In this document: one piece after another, positions 8,326 through 16,717 of the stretch | Position numbering within the stretch: the first letter of the stretch is position 1 | Layout: each line of letters opens with the position of its first letter | Origin: Chitinophaga pinensis | Lineage (GTDB): Bacteria > Pseudomonadota > Gammaproteobacteria > Burkholderiales > SG8-41 | Assembly: GCA_943329075.2 (NCBI GenBank) | Contig: CALQCM020000041.1 | Coordinates: forward strand, 1 to 37,940 | DNA: 37,940 nucleotides | Direction: 5' to 3' | Notes under the pieces: generated by a model | What the model was told of the DNA's origin: nothing | The model's input: only the letters and a program-made list of their open reading frames with translations | The model's database searches: none | Program-made: the position numbers and the translations under genes

Positions 8326-8371
8326 TGGAATGGATCATTCCATTTGATATCTATAGTGGAATGATCATCCA
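8326..8371. promoter_or_regulatory. putative LysR operator, paired palindromes
   Basis: TGGAATGGATCATTCCA (8326-8342) has perfect 7-bp arms around GAT. A second related site, TGGAATGATCATCCA (8357-8371), follows. Both share TGGAATGATC when read on one strand or the other. They lie between the divergent LysR gene and the operon starting at 8415. Paired sites in a divergent intergenic region are the usual arrangement for LysR operators. Assignment to this regulator is inference. Confidence 0.6.
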
Positions 8372-8414
8372 GTGTTACTTTAGGACCCTGAAATAAACCC
8401 TAGGGGATGGGCTC

Positions 8415-9632
8415 ATGGCCGAGGAAGGTAAGGAAACGATGCGGTCGCAGGCAGAAGGGAAAATCGACGAGAAGACGCTTGCGAAGGCGCGCCAGATGAT
8501 CGGTGTGCGGCTACGCCCGGAAGGCCCATTTCTGCAAGATGCCACGCCGGACACCATGCGCAATTTTTGCAATGGAATCGGCGATGCTAATCCACTCTAT
8601 CGCGATCTTGAGTACGGCCGAAACACGCAGTTCGCCACCATGCTGGCACATCCGGTATTTCCGATTTGTTTTGGGTGGGTCGGGCGTACTAGATGGGGAT
8701 TTCCCGGTGCGCATGGTTTTTTCGGGGGCAACGAATGGGAGTGCTTCAGGAACGTCCGGCCTGGTGACCGCATTACCCTGATCGAGCGCGTTGTTGCGGT
8801 AGAAGAAAAGACCAGCTCATTCTCAGGACGCCTCGCCATCCAGTTCATGGAAGGCGAGTACTACAATCAGCACGACGAGATTATTGCTCGTGTATTGGGT
8901 TGGTGCACGCGGCATGAACGTAAGGCAGCTGTGGAAAAGCGCAAATACAGCGATGTGCAGGCCTATGAATATTCGGATGAGGAACTCGCGCGCATTAGCG
9001 ATGCGGTTTTGAACGAGCCCGCATCTATCCGTGGTCAGGAAGTGCGATATTGGGAAGACGTGACGGAGGGGGAAGAACTATCCGCGATTGCCAGGGGGCC
9101 TTTATCGACCATGGACACAATTGCCTTTGCGGCTGGTTGCGGACGAGCCCAATCAAGCGCGCAAATGTTGCACGCTGCTGCTCGCCATCCTGGCCATTTC
9201 GTGAAGGCGGAGGGCCCTGGTCCCCGGATGGAACATACGATCAATATCCATCACAAGGCATCACTCGCCCGGAAAGCTGGCATTCCCGGCGTGCTCGACT
9301 ACGGCGCTCAGCGCATGTCCTGGCTTTGCACCTTAGTGACAAACTGGATGGGGGATGCCGGAATATTCAAGCGGTTCCGGACTGAACTCCGTTTGCCGAA
9401 CCCGATTGGGGACACGACCTGGTGCAAGGGGCGCGTCCAGAAAAAATACGTCGCGGAAGGCTTTCCCTGCGTCGATGTGGAGATCTGGGCCGAAAACCAA
9501 CGTGGTCAGGTCACGGCGCCTAACGGCATTGCGACGGTGATTCTGCCCTCGCGCGATATCTCAACCAAGAACGCGCAGGATGGTTCAAGGATTGACCTGG
9601 GTTATGGGGTGTATTCTGGTATCCGCAAATGA
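8415..9632 (+). CDS. MaoC-like/FAS1-like double hot-dog hydratase (dehydratase)
   Basis: A 405-residue protein of the kind with an N-terminal FAS1-like dehydratase domain and a C-terminal MaoC-like hot-dog domain. The N-terminal half shows DANPLYRDLEYG, LAHPVFPI, FRNVRPGDRITLIERVV and YYNQHDEIIARVLGWCTRH. The C-terminal half shows RYWEDVTEGEEL, GVLDYGAQRMSWL, FRTELRLPNPIGDTTWCKG and VDVEIWAENQRG. This family hydrates or dehydrates acyl-CoA esters, for example mesaconyl- or itaconyl-type CoA compounds. AGGGGA precedes the start with good spacing. The stop overlaps the next start by 4 nt (ATGA), so it is translationally coupled to a CoA-transferase that could supply its CoA-ester substrate. The exact substrate is unknown. 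Confidence 0.85.
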   Translation: MAEEGKETMRSQAEGKIDEKTLAKARQMIGVRLRPEGPFLQDATPDTMRNFCNGIGDANPLYRDLEYGRNTQFATMLAHPVFPICFGWVGRTRWGFPGAHGFFGGNEWECFRNVRPGDRITLIERVVAVEEKTSSFSGRLAIQFMEGEYYNQHDEIIARVLGWCTRHERKAAVEKRKYSDVQAYEYSDEELARISDAVLNEPASIRGQEVRYWEDVTEGEELSAIARGPLSTMDTIAFAAGCGRAQSSAQMLHAAARHPGHFVKAEGPGPRMEHTINIHHKASLARKAGIPGVLDYGAQRMSWLCTLVTNWMGDAGIFKRFRTELRLPNPIGDTTWCKGRVQKKYVAEGFPCVDVEIWAENQRGQVTAPNGIATVILPSRDISTKNAQDGSRIDLGYGVYSGIRK

Positions 9633-12010
9633 AACCGTACGCCAAGCTTGTAGTTCTTGAAATCGGAGGTGGTGCTGCGACGGCATACGCTGGCAAGCTC
9701 TTCGCGGATCTCGGTGCGACGGTCGTACGTGTTGAGCCGCCCGGCGGTGATGCGCTGCGAAGTCATCAATCGTTCGACCATGAGGCTGGCACAACGCAGC
9801 CCAGCCAATGGGCTGCGTACCTGTTTGCCGGTAAACAAAGCGTTGTGGCGGATGTCGCGTCGGCGAGCAGTTCGGAGACGGTGCGTAAACTCGTAGACCG
9901 CGCTGATATCGTGTTTCATGGGTTGCTTGGCCAGGCCAGCGTGCCAGAACTCGCTATCGACCGTCTGTGTGCCGACTTCCCTGCAGTTGTTATCGTATCG
10001 GTGTCGCCCTATGGTATGGGCGGGCAGTGGGAGACATGCCCGGCCGATGATCTGGCGCTGCAGGCGTTAAGCGGAATCTCCATGGGGATCGGTGAACCCG
10101 GACGTGCACCGCTCAAGTTGCCGGGGGACCAGAGCGCCTATCAGGCAGGTCTCGCGGCTGCGGTCGCGGCAGCTGGGCAGATATTTTCCGGAACCGGAGC
10201 CCTTTTGGATGTATCGGCTGCGGACGTTTGGGCGTCGTTCTACAACGGCGGCGAGATTGCGAACGATTATTTTGGTCGGAAGCGGCTCCCCCGTGCGGGC
10301 TATCAGGTCGCCCGCCAGCCATACGTTAAAGCCATCTTCCCCTGTAAGGATGGTTACTTCGCGGTCCAGTGCCTGGAAAGCCGGCAATGGCAGGCGTTTC
10401 TTACCATGCTCGGGGATGAGTCATACCTGACCGACCCCATGTTTGTGAATCGCGCCAAGGCCTCAGATCAGGAGGTGGACGCGTGTAATGCGCGTATTGC
10501 ACCCTGGTTCAGGGTGCGAACCAAAGAGGAAATTCTTCTGCTTTGTCTGGAGCATCGGATTCCCGGTGCGCCGGTCTACAACGTCTCTGATGTGGTGAAA
10601 CATCCCCATCTTGAAGGGCGTGGATATTTCTCCGAAGTAGCGACCGAGGCCGGTGCGGTGACAGCTCCGACACATCCGTTTGGGGGGCTCGCAGAAGAAC
10701 TGAAGTCGGGGCGCAAAATGCCGAGGATCGGCGAATGTCAGACGCCGCTAGCTGCTTCAACTGCAAAGCAGCGGCGTCCATTCCGCTTCGGCACTGCGGA
10801 TTTGCCGCTCGCTGGTCTACGGGTCGCGGACTTCGGCTGGGTGTGGGCGGGCGCGATACCGGGACATATCCTCGCCGACCTTGGCGCGGAGGTGATCAAG
10901 ATTGAAAGTCGCAGCCCGCTGGATTTCATGCGGCAAGGGCGACCGCTTGTGGGAACCGCCAAGGATCCTGAACAGAACCCGGTTTTCCAGAATGTTAATC
11001 GCGGCAAGAAGAGCCTGTGCATCAATCTCCAGCAGCCAGGTGCGGCGGAGGTTGTCAAAGAGCTGGTCGCCCAGTGCGATGTCGTGATCGACAACTTCGC
11101 ACCGGGTGTCATGGCGAAATTCGGGCTGGCGTGGGATGACTTGGTTGCGATCAGACCTGATCTCGTGATGTGCTCAATGTCGGCCGTAGGCCAGAACGGA
11201 CCGCTGCGGAACATTCGTACTTATGCGGTGATGATTGGCGCTTTGTCCGGACTTAACAGTATCGTGGGTTATCCGGGCGAGCACGTTATCGCCGTGCAGG
11301 CGCCACCTTACGCGGATCCTAATGCGGGAATCCATGCGGCATTCGGTATCCTTGCAGCCCTCTGGCATCGGGAGCAGTCAGGTAAAGGCGGATATATCGA
11401 CCTCTCGCAATGGGAGGCCGCAGTGAATGTAATGGGTCACGAGGTGACGCGATACATCACCACGGGAAGCGTGACGTTGACTTGCGGCACGCAGCAAGAG
11501 CCTTTCGCTCCCTTTGGGCACTACCCTGTCATAGGGACTGACAAGTGGATTTCTATTTCAGTGCGCACGGACGTTCACTGGGGCGCTCTCGAGCAGGCCC
11601 TTGATGCGCCCGCCTGGATGGCGGATCCAAGGTTTAGGACTGCGGCTTCTCGTCTGAAACATCGCACGGAGCTTGATTGTCTACTGGCAGAAGAAACGGT
11701 CCGGCGCGACGGTGCAGAGCTTTCTGCGAAGCTGCATTCATCGGGTATCCCGTCTTTTCCGCTTCTCGATATCGGTGATATACGGAACCACCCCTACTTT
11801 TTGTCTCGGCAGCTGTTCCAGATGGTAGATCATCCTGTTCTTAACTCTGTTCCGGTCTACCGCCTGCCCTGGCAGCGGAACGGAAATCCAATTCTGATAC
11901 GTCGGCGTGCCCCTTACCTTGGGGAGCACACTGAGGAGATTCTCCAAGGTCTCCTCAAGAAATCATCGGCCGACATAACCCAACTTCGCGCAACCGGCGT
12001 TCTGCAATAG
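9629..12010 (+). CDS. two-domain family III CoA-transferase (CaiB/BaiF fusion)
   Basis: A 793-residue protein made of two tandem family III CoA-transferase domains, about residues 1-375 and 385-793; single-domain members are about 400. The first domain begins KLVVLEIGGGAATAYAGK and has LLDVSAADVW, placing Asp199 where the catalytic Asp of this family sits. The second begins LAGLRVADFGWVWAGAIPGH and has YIDLSQWEAAVN, placing Glu596 at the same position. The two halves are therefore not equivalent, and one may be structural or have altered chemistry. Members move CoA between carboxylates. The gene overlaps the hydratase gene upstream and is 13 bp from the next CoA-transferase, clearly one operon. 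Donor and acceptor acids are unknown. Confidence 0.88.
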   Translation: MKPYAKLVVLEIGGGAATAYAGKLFADLGATVVRVEPPGGDALRSHQSFDHEAGTTQPSQWAAYLFAGKQSVVADVASASSSETVRKLVDRADIVFHGLLGQASVPELAIDRLCADFPAVVIVSVSPYGMGGQWETCPADDLALQALSGISMGIGEPGRAPLKLPGDQSAYQAGLAAAVAAAGQIFSGTGALLDVSAADVWASFYNGGEIANDYFGRKRLPRAGYQVARQPYVKAIFPCKDGYFAVQCLESRQWQAFLTMLGDESYLTDPMFVNRAKASDQEVDACNARIAPWFRVRTKEEILLLCLEHRIPGAPVYNVSDVVKHPHLEGRGYFSEVATEAGAVTAPTHPFGGLAEELKSGRKMPRIGECQTPLAASTAKQRRPFRFGTADLPLAGLRVADFGWVWAGAIPGHILADLGAEVIKIESRSPLDFMRQGRPLVGTAKDPEQNPVFQNVNRGKKSLCINLQQPGAAEVVKELVAQCDVVIDNFAPGVMAKFGLAWDDLVAIRPDLVMCSMSAVGQNGPLRNIRTYAVMIGALSGLNSIVGYPGEHVIAVQAPPYADPNAGIHAAFGILAALWHREQSGKGGYIDLSQWEAAVNVMGHEVTRYITTGSVTLTCGTQQEPFAPFGHYPVIGTDKWISISVRTDVHWGALEQALDAPAWMADPRFRTAASRLKHRTELDCLLAEETVRRDGAELSAKLHSSGIPSFPLLDIGDIRNHPYFLSRQLFQMVDHPVLNSVPVYRLPWQRNGNPILIRRRAPYLGEHTEEILQGLLKKSSADITQLRATGVLQ

Positions 12011-12023
12011 TGTTTCAACTAAG

Positions 12024-13250
12024 ATGACGACAGAGAAGAATGGCTCGCTCGCGGGCATTAAAGTTTTAGACCTGACGCGCGTTATATCGGGTCCTTATGC
12101 CACCATGATGCTCGCTGATATGGGCGCTGACATCGTGAAAATTGAAGAGCCCACCCGGGGCGACGAGATGCGTTGGATTCGCTATCGCGGCCGCGGGGAG
12201 CAGGACGAGGATTACTTTTACGCATGCAATCGCTCAAAGCGTAGCGTCGGTCTTAACTTGAAGGACCATGCTGATCAGGCGATTGCCCAGAAACTTGCTG
12301 CGCAGGCCGACGTGTTGATCGAAAACTTCTCGCCCGGGGTCGCCAAGCGACTCGGCATGGGATGGGAGCCTTTGAGCAAGACAAATCCGCGATTAATCTA
12401 CTGCTCGATCTCCGGATTTGGCCAAGACGGCCCATATCGTTCCCGACCAGCGCTCGATCCGATTATCCAGGCGATCTCTGGTGTCATGAGTGTGACGGGT
12501 TATGCTGAGCATCCGCCGGTCAAGGTTGGGGCACCCGTTGCCGACGTGGTGAGCGGCATGTTTGCCGCCTATGCGATTGCGGCTGCAATTGCTGGCCGGC
12601 ATGCCACCGGGCGCGGGCAGTACATTGACGTCAGCATGCAGGATTCGATGATTGCGGTACTGGGTCCAAGGATGGGGGAGTCCCTGCAGGCGGGCATCGC
12701 ACCGGGGCGTCATGGCAACGCGACCGCTATGCGGGTGCCAGCGGACACATATTTAACCGCCGATGATCGATATATAACCATGATGGTGCTCAACGATACC
12801 GCGTGGGAGCCGTTTTGCCGCGCTGTTGAGAAGCCCCAGTGGTTTGCCAACTTGGCGTATCGCACGAGTGCTGACCGAGTGCGCCACAAAATAGAGATAA
12901 ATCAACTGGTCACCGAGGAGTTTCGCAAGCGCACCGCGGATGACTGGGGCAAGCGCCTGGAGGAACACCGCATTCCATACGGATTTGTGAATAACTATCT
13001 CCAGGCTGTTGATGACCCTCAGGTCCAGCATCGCGGCCTGGTCCGCAAGATTCACCATCCCACCTCTGGCGTTATTCGCGTCGTTGGGGCGCCATGGAAG
13101 TCCAGCGAAGGCGACTGTAATCCTAAGGCGCCCCCGCGTCTTGGTGAACATACCAAGGAGGTCCTGTGTGAATGGCTGAGCATTACCGCATCTGATGCCG
13201 CACTCATGGAGGCGCAGCTCAAGTCTCGCCACTCTGTGGCAAATACCTGA
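12024..13250 (+). CDS. family III CoA-transferase (CaiB/BaiF)
   Basis: A 408-residue single-domain CoA-transferase of normal length. The N-terminal block is LAGIKVLDLTRVISGPYA, followed by MGADIVKIEEPTRGDEMR, SISGFGQDGPYR and QAISGVMSVTGY. The catalytic Asp is probably Asp207 in IDVSMQDSMIAV. C-terminal blocks include PYGFVNNYLQAVDDPQVQHR and PRLGEHTKEVL. The Shine-Dalgarno is weak, and translation may depend on coupling with the gene 13 bp upstream. Two adjacent CoA-transferases in one operon suggest that two acids are activated in the pathway, or that one is a close alternative to the other. The substrate is unknown. Confidence 0.9.
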   Translation: MTTEKNGSLAGIKVLDLTRVISGPYATMMLADMGADIVKIEEPTRGDEMRWIRYRGRGEQDEDYFYACNRSKRSVGLNLKDHADQAIAQKLAAQADVLIENFSPGVAKRLGMGWEPLSKTNPRLIYCSISGFGQDGPYRSRPALDPIIQAISGVMSVTGYAEHPPVKVGAPVADVVSGMFAAYAIAAAIAGRHATGRGQYIDVSMQDSMIAVLGPRMGESLQAGIAPGRHGNATAMRVPADTYLTADDRYITMMVLNDTAWEPFCRAVEKPQWFANLAYRTSADRVRHKIEINQLVTEEFRKRTADDWGKRLEEHRIPYGFVNNYLQAVDDPQVQHRGLVRKIHHPTSGVIRVVGAPWKSSEGDCNPKAPPRLGEHTKEVLCEWLSITASDAALMEAQLKSRHSVANT

Positions 13251-13291
13251 TTGAAACAATCGAGCAAAACATCGTGAGAAAAAGGATCAAC

Positions 13292-14281
13292 ATGAGCTCA
13301 ATGCGCGAATTGGCGGTGATGGCCGTTGCGGGTGCACTCGTGGCGGAAGTGGGTTTTTTTACGTCTCAATTCGCGATGGCGCAAGACTATCCTAGCAAGA
13401 AGCCGATACGCTTAATCGTGCCTTTTGCGCCTGGTGGCGGGACGGATATCGTGGCGCGCCTCGTTTCCCAACGTGTTTCCGAATCGCTGGGTACGACGAT
13501 TGTGGTTGATAACCGGTCAGGAGCTGGCGGGTCCACGGCTATTGACATGGTTTTGCGCGCGGCTCCAGACGGATACACGCTTATTTTTGGGGCGGCGAGC
13601 TATGCCACTAACGCCGCGCTCTACAAACTCAGCTACGATCCCGTCAACGATATCACCCCGATACACCTCACTTGCCTATCGGGCTATCTACTTTCGCTTC
13701 ATCCAAGCGTACCGGCTATGACTACGGTAGAGTTGATCGCGTACGCCAAGCAGCGCCCGGGGGGGCTTTCCTATGGTTCAAGCGGCATAGGGGGACTTGC
13801 ACACCTGGCCACTGAGTTGTTTACGTCGATGAGTGGCACGAAGATGACTCACGTACCCTACAAGGGGACAGGACCCGCGCTGACAGACGTCCTGGGCGGT
13901 CAGATTCAAGTGCTGATGGGCAGCATTCCCTCAACGACGCAACATGTGAAGATGAACCGATTACGCGGAATTTCTGTCACGACTTCGAAGCGTTCCGCGT
14001 TGGTTCCGGACATCCCCACCATTGCAGAGACTTTGCCAGGCTACGAGGCAGTCCTTTGGTATGGGGTGTGGGGGCCAAAGAATCTGCCTGCAAATGTCGT
14101 GAACCGTTGGAACAAGGATCTCGATGCTTTAATCCAGTTAGCCGATATGCGCGAGCGCATGTCGAAAGAAGGGGTGGAACCTGCCGGGGGATCGCCGCAG
14201 CAGTTCAAGACCGTCCTGGCGCGGGATATTGCCAAGTGGACCAAGGTCGCTCGAGAAGCGAAGGTCGTAATAGATCAGTAG
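13292..14281 (+). CDS. TTT-type periplasmic receptor (Bug family)
   Basis: A 329-residue Bug/TctC receptor closing the hydratase/CoA-transferase operon. I chose the ATG at 13292 because AAAGGAT lies just upstream; a GTG at 13274 is the alternative. The signal peptide is ELAVMAVAGALVAEVGFF, ending near FAMAQ. Family blocks are YPSKKPIRLIVPFAPGGGTD, VVDNRSGAGGSTAID, APDGYTLIF, HVPYKGTGPALTDVLGG and a C-terminal FKTVLARDIAKWTKV. Its place in the operon suggests that it captures the acid which the CoA-transferases activate. It is 42 bp after the preceding gene and is followed by receptor and IS debris. Confidence 0.9.
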   Translation: MSSMRELAVMAVAGALVAEVGFFTSQFAMAQDYPSKKPIRLIVPFAPGGGTDIVARLVSQRVSESLGTTIVVDNRSGAGGSTAIDMVLRAAPDGYTLIFGAASYATNAALYKLSYDPVNDITPIHLTCLSGYLLSLHPSVPAMTTVELIAYAKQRPGGLSYGSSGIGGLAHLATELFTSMSGTKMTHVPYKGTGPALTDVLGGQIQVLMGSIPSTTQHVKMNRLRGISVTTSKRSALVPDIPTIAETLPGYEAVLWYGVWGPKNLPANVVNRWNKDLDALIQLADMRERMSKEGVEPAGGSPQQFKTVLARDIAKWTKVAREAKVVIDQ

Positions 14282-14307
14282 TGGTGGTAGACAGCCGGTG
14301 ATGTGCT

Positions 14308-14418
14308 GGAGGCAACATTGGTGCAGAATTGGCTGCTCGGGTGCCCCCCGACGGGTACAAGATTATGGCGACGACCTGCGACGGCAGTGCTCATGGGGAA
14401 CGGATACCAATAGTGGGC
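14308..14418 (+). pseudogene. internal fragment of a Bug receptor gene
   Basis: The forward translation from 14308 reads GGNIGAELAARVPPDGYKIM then ATTCDGSAHG. This is the typical middle block after the NRPGA motif of Bug receptors. There is no start codon or N-terminal part. The fragment ends where an IS256-type terminus begins at 14419, although the frame runs on by chance to a TAA at 14452-14454. It appears to be the residue of a second receptor gene that sat behind the intact one and was lost through an IS event. Confidence 0.7.
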
Positions 14419-14512
14419 GTGTCCGGGATTTTGTGTAAACGGGTTTTAGGTTAACGCTGCTTCGTCCATTCATCGAACTCGATAGTAAAGCGGCTTAATG
14501 CCGCTTTCCAGC
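14419..14512 (-). mobile_element. IS256-type element remnant: terminus and transposase C-terminus
   Basis: The segment begins GTGTCCGGGAT and continues TTGTGTAAAC, resembling IS256-family terminal repeats. A diverged copy occurs at 32074-32097. Reading the minus strand from about 14512 to the TAA at 14453-14451 gives WKAALSRFTIEFDEWTKQR and a stop, matching the WxxxLxxFxIxF ending of IS256-family transposases. The rest of the element is gone. It directly abuts the Bug fragment on its left. Confidence 0.6.
14487..14507. terminator. perfect 8-bp hairpin, possible bidirectional terminator
   Basis: AAAGCGGC, loop TTAAT and GCCGCTTT form a perfect 8-bp stem with a 5-nt loop. The A and T ends are short, so it is a weak intrinsic terminator at best. 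It lies between the convergent operon ends at 14281 and 14597 and overlaps the IS256 remnant, so it may simply be part of the IS coding end. Confidence 0.35.
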
Positions 14513-14596
14513 TTCAAACCGACATCTACTGATCAGGGTTTCAGGGAATGTCGCTAATTTAGTGCCAAAGGTCGGTCGAGTGCCGCGGGAGGCATT

Positions 14597-15808
14597 CTAA
14601 ATTACTTTTTCCGATTTAAGTATTTCCAGTTCCTCATCCGATATTCCCAACCACTCACCGTAGACTTCGTGGTTGTGCGCGCCCAGGTCTGCGCTCGGTT
14701 TTAGCTTCGTAAGTTCCTGGTTTTCAAAACGAAGGGGACTGCGCGCAGCAGCGATCCGGCCATATTTTGGATGATCCATCCATTCGAGCATGCCACGTGC
14801 ATGTAAATGAGGGTCGTTGGTGATTTCCGCTAAATCCCTCACTGGCGCGCAGGGAATGTGATGCGGCGAAAGAATTGCAAATAGCTCATCGCGTTTGAAT
14901 CTTGCGGCATATTCCCCCACGATTTTATCGACCTCGTCACTGAGAGTGGCGCGCTTCTTGGCGGTATCGAATCGCGGATCGGAAGTCAGATCGTCGCGCC
15001 CCATGACCTTGGTCAGCGAAATCCAGTGCTTATTGTTGGTGCAAAGGATCGCGATGTATCCGTCGCTCACCTGATAAACACTATACGGCGCGGATGCCTT
15101 TCCGCTGTGCGTATTTCCCGTTCGCTGCGGAAAATCGACCGGGCCGCCGTAATTCCCCGAAGCGAAATACAGTCCGAGGCTGGACGCAAGAGAAAAGTAA
15201 ATGGCGTCCAACATCGCGACTTCGACTTTTTGGCCATGGCCGGTTTTTTCGCGCTCATATAACGCCGTCACAACGGCTCCATATAAATGGATGCCGCAGG
15301 AAAAATCACAGAGCGCCGGGCCAATTTTTGTGGGCGGTCCATCGGGAAATCCTGTGACGCTCATTGCTCCCGACATGGCCTGAATCGAAATATCCATCGC
15401 CGGATACTCGCGGTAAGGGCCTGTACTTCCATACCCGGAGCCTGAGGCCACAATGAGTCTGGGATTTACTTTGCGCAAAACTTCGTAACCGATGCCTAGC
15501 TTGTCGAGCTTTCCTGGTAAAAAGTTTTCAAGGAGCACATCTGCACGCCGAGCCATATCGATCAAAATCTCGCGGCCACGCTTGGTTTTCAGATTTAACG
15601 TGACGGCTTGTTTGTTTGAATTAAGCATCGCAAATGGCAGTGCTGCTCCCCCAATGAGAGTTCGCTGTCGCATCGACTCGCCTTCGAGGGGCTCAATTTT
15701 AATGATGCGTGCGCCTGCCATTCCCATCAAAAAAGTAGCATATGGGCCGTTGTAAATCTGTCCTAAATCGAGGACGGTAATACCCTGCAATGGACTGCGT
15801 TGATTCAT
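14597..15808 (-). CDS. family III CoA-transferase (CaiB/BaiF)
   Basis: A 403-residue single-domain CoA-transferase. I set the start at 15808 because AGGGGAG lies upstream and the family begins there with LQGITVLDLGQIYNGPYA. The frame runs further upstream but overlaps the amidohydrolase gene in an unconserved way. Other blocks are ARIIKIEPLEGESMR, LENFLPGKLDKLGIGYE and SGYGSTGPYREYPAMDI. The probable catalytic Asp is Asp201 in VEVAMLDAIYFS. It is last in a minus-strand operon after crotonase, receptor and amidohydrolase genes. Its probable role is to activate the imported acid, or a ring-opening product, as a CoA ester for the crotonase. Substrate unknown. Confidence 0.9.
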   Translation of the reverse strand: MNQRSPLQGITVLDLGQIYNGPYATFLMGMAGARIIKIEPLEGESMRQRTLIGGAALPFAMLNSNKQAVTLNLKTKRGREILIDMARRADVLLENFLPGKLDKLGIGYEVLRKVNPRLIVASGSGYGSTGPYREYPAMDISIQAMSGAMSVTGFPDGPPTKIGPALCDFSCGIHLYGAVVTALYEREKTGHGQKVEVAMLDAIYFSLASSLGLYFASGNYGGPVDFPQRTGNTHSGKASAPYSVYQVSDGYIAILCTNNKHWISLTKVMGRDDLTSDPRFDTAKKRATLSDEVDKIVGEYAARFKRDELFAILSPHHIPCAPVRDLAEITNDPHLHARGMLEWMDHPKYGRIAAARSPLRFENQELTKLKPSADLGAHNHEVYGEWLGISDEELEILKSEKVI

Positions 15809-15854
15809 GACCACTCGACTCCCCTGGTTCTTCTTAAGCGCTTTTACCTGAGAC

Positions 15855-16703
15855 CTATATTTTCCAGCCCAACCACTCGCACACGCCGCGCCCCATGATC
15901 CATGCCTTGTCTTCGGTCGAAAGCCATGGAATTTCCTCGCTAAACATGGTGACCCCCTGACGATAGGTGCAAGGAAGCCTTGAAAGATCTGAACCCCAAA
16001 ACAATCGCTTTGGCCCAAAAGCATCAAAAACTTGCCGGATGTGGGAGTGAAGCTTCCTGAACGGATATTTATCTTCTGTATAGAAAGGCATGATCGAGGC
16101 TTTGGCGGCGACATTGCGGTATTTCGCCAGAGCAAGTAATTCCCCAAGCCCCGCAAATGCTTCGTCATCCTTGCCGTGTACAAGGCCAAGGTGATCCATT
16201 ACAAGCTTGAGGTCAGGGTGACGTTCGGCCACGCGGGCAATTGAGGCCATCAGGCGGTGGGGCACAAGAACCATCACAGGCACGCCAGACGCTTCAGCCT
16301 CGTGCCACACCCAATCGAGTTCCCCGGAAACAAACGGACGCTCCAATAATGGCGTATGCAATGCGAACCGTAATCCGAGCATACCCGGTTGTTTTAGCCA
16401 GTTGCGGATCTGTTCTTTTGCATCTTCCCGATAAATGTCCAGGCGTCCCATCACGGCAAAACGATCTTTGTATTGTGCGGCAGCGGCCAAAGCCAGATCG
16501 TTTCGGTCCCCCTCCCAGGAGGGAGGAACTATGATGACACGATCAACGCCGGCCTTGTCCATTTCGCCGATGACAAATTCTTTGGTGTAGGGAATACCGT
16601 TGTTATGAACCGGAACCGCCTTGAGGCCTGCGGGCGGGACTGGCCAGGGGCGATCTGGCGTATCAGCACCCCAAATATGAACTTGTGAGTCAACAACTAA
16701 CAT
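15855..16703 (-). CDS. amidohydrolase-superfamily (amidohydrolase 2) protein
   Basis: A 282-residue TIM-barrel protein of the amidohydrolase 2 family, which includes sugar lactonases and 2-pyrone-4,6-dicarboxylate lactonase. The first strand reads MLVVDSQVHIWG, where most members have DxHxH; here Gln replaces the first His. Later blocks are VDRVIIVPPSWEGDRND, GLRFALHTPLL, LKLVMDHLGLVHG and RLFWGSDLSR. The last supplies the conserved barrel-end Asp, and MDHLG the conserved His. The missing His suggests a metal-independent lactonase-type mechanism, although that is inference. GGAA precedes the start. The gene sits 14 bp after the receptor gene and 46 bp before the CoA-transferase gene in one operon. 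Confidence 0.85.
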   Translation of the reverse strand: MLVVDSQVHIWGADTPDRPWPVPPAGLKAVPVHNNGIPYTKEFVIGEMDKAGVDRVIIVPPSWEGDRNDLALAAAAQYKDRFAVMGRLDIYREDAKEQIRNWLKQPGMLGLRFALHTPLLERPFVSGELDWVWHEAEASGVPVMVLVPHRLMASIARVAERHPDLKLVMDHLGLVHGKDDEAFAGLGELLALAKYRNVAAKASIMPFYTEDKYPFRKLHSHIRQVFDAFGPKRLFWGSDLSRLPCTYRQGVTMFSEEIPWLSTEDKAWIMGRGVCEWLGWKI

Positions 16704-16717
16704 TAGAGTTCCATAAT

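Noticed and set aside
15809..16189. N-terminal extension of the CoA-transferase ending at 14597
   Set aside because: It overlaps the end of the amidohydrolase gene, has no family similarity, and a good ribosome-binding site sits before the ATG at 15808.
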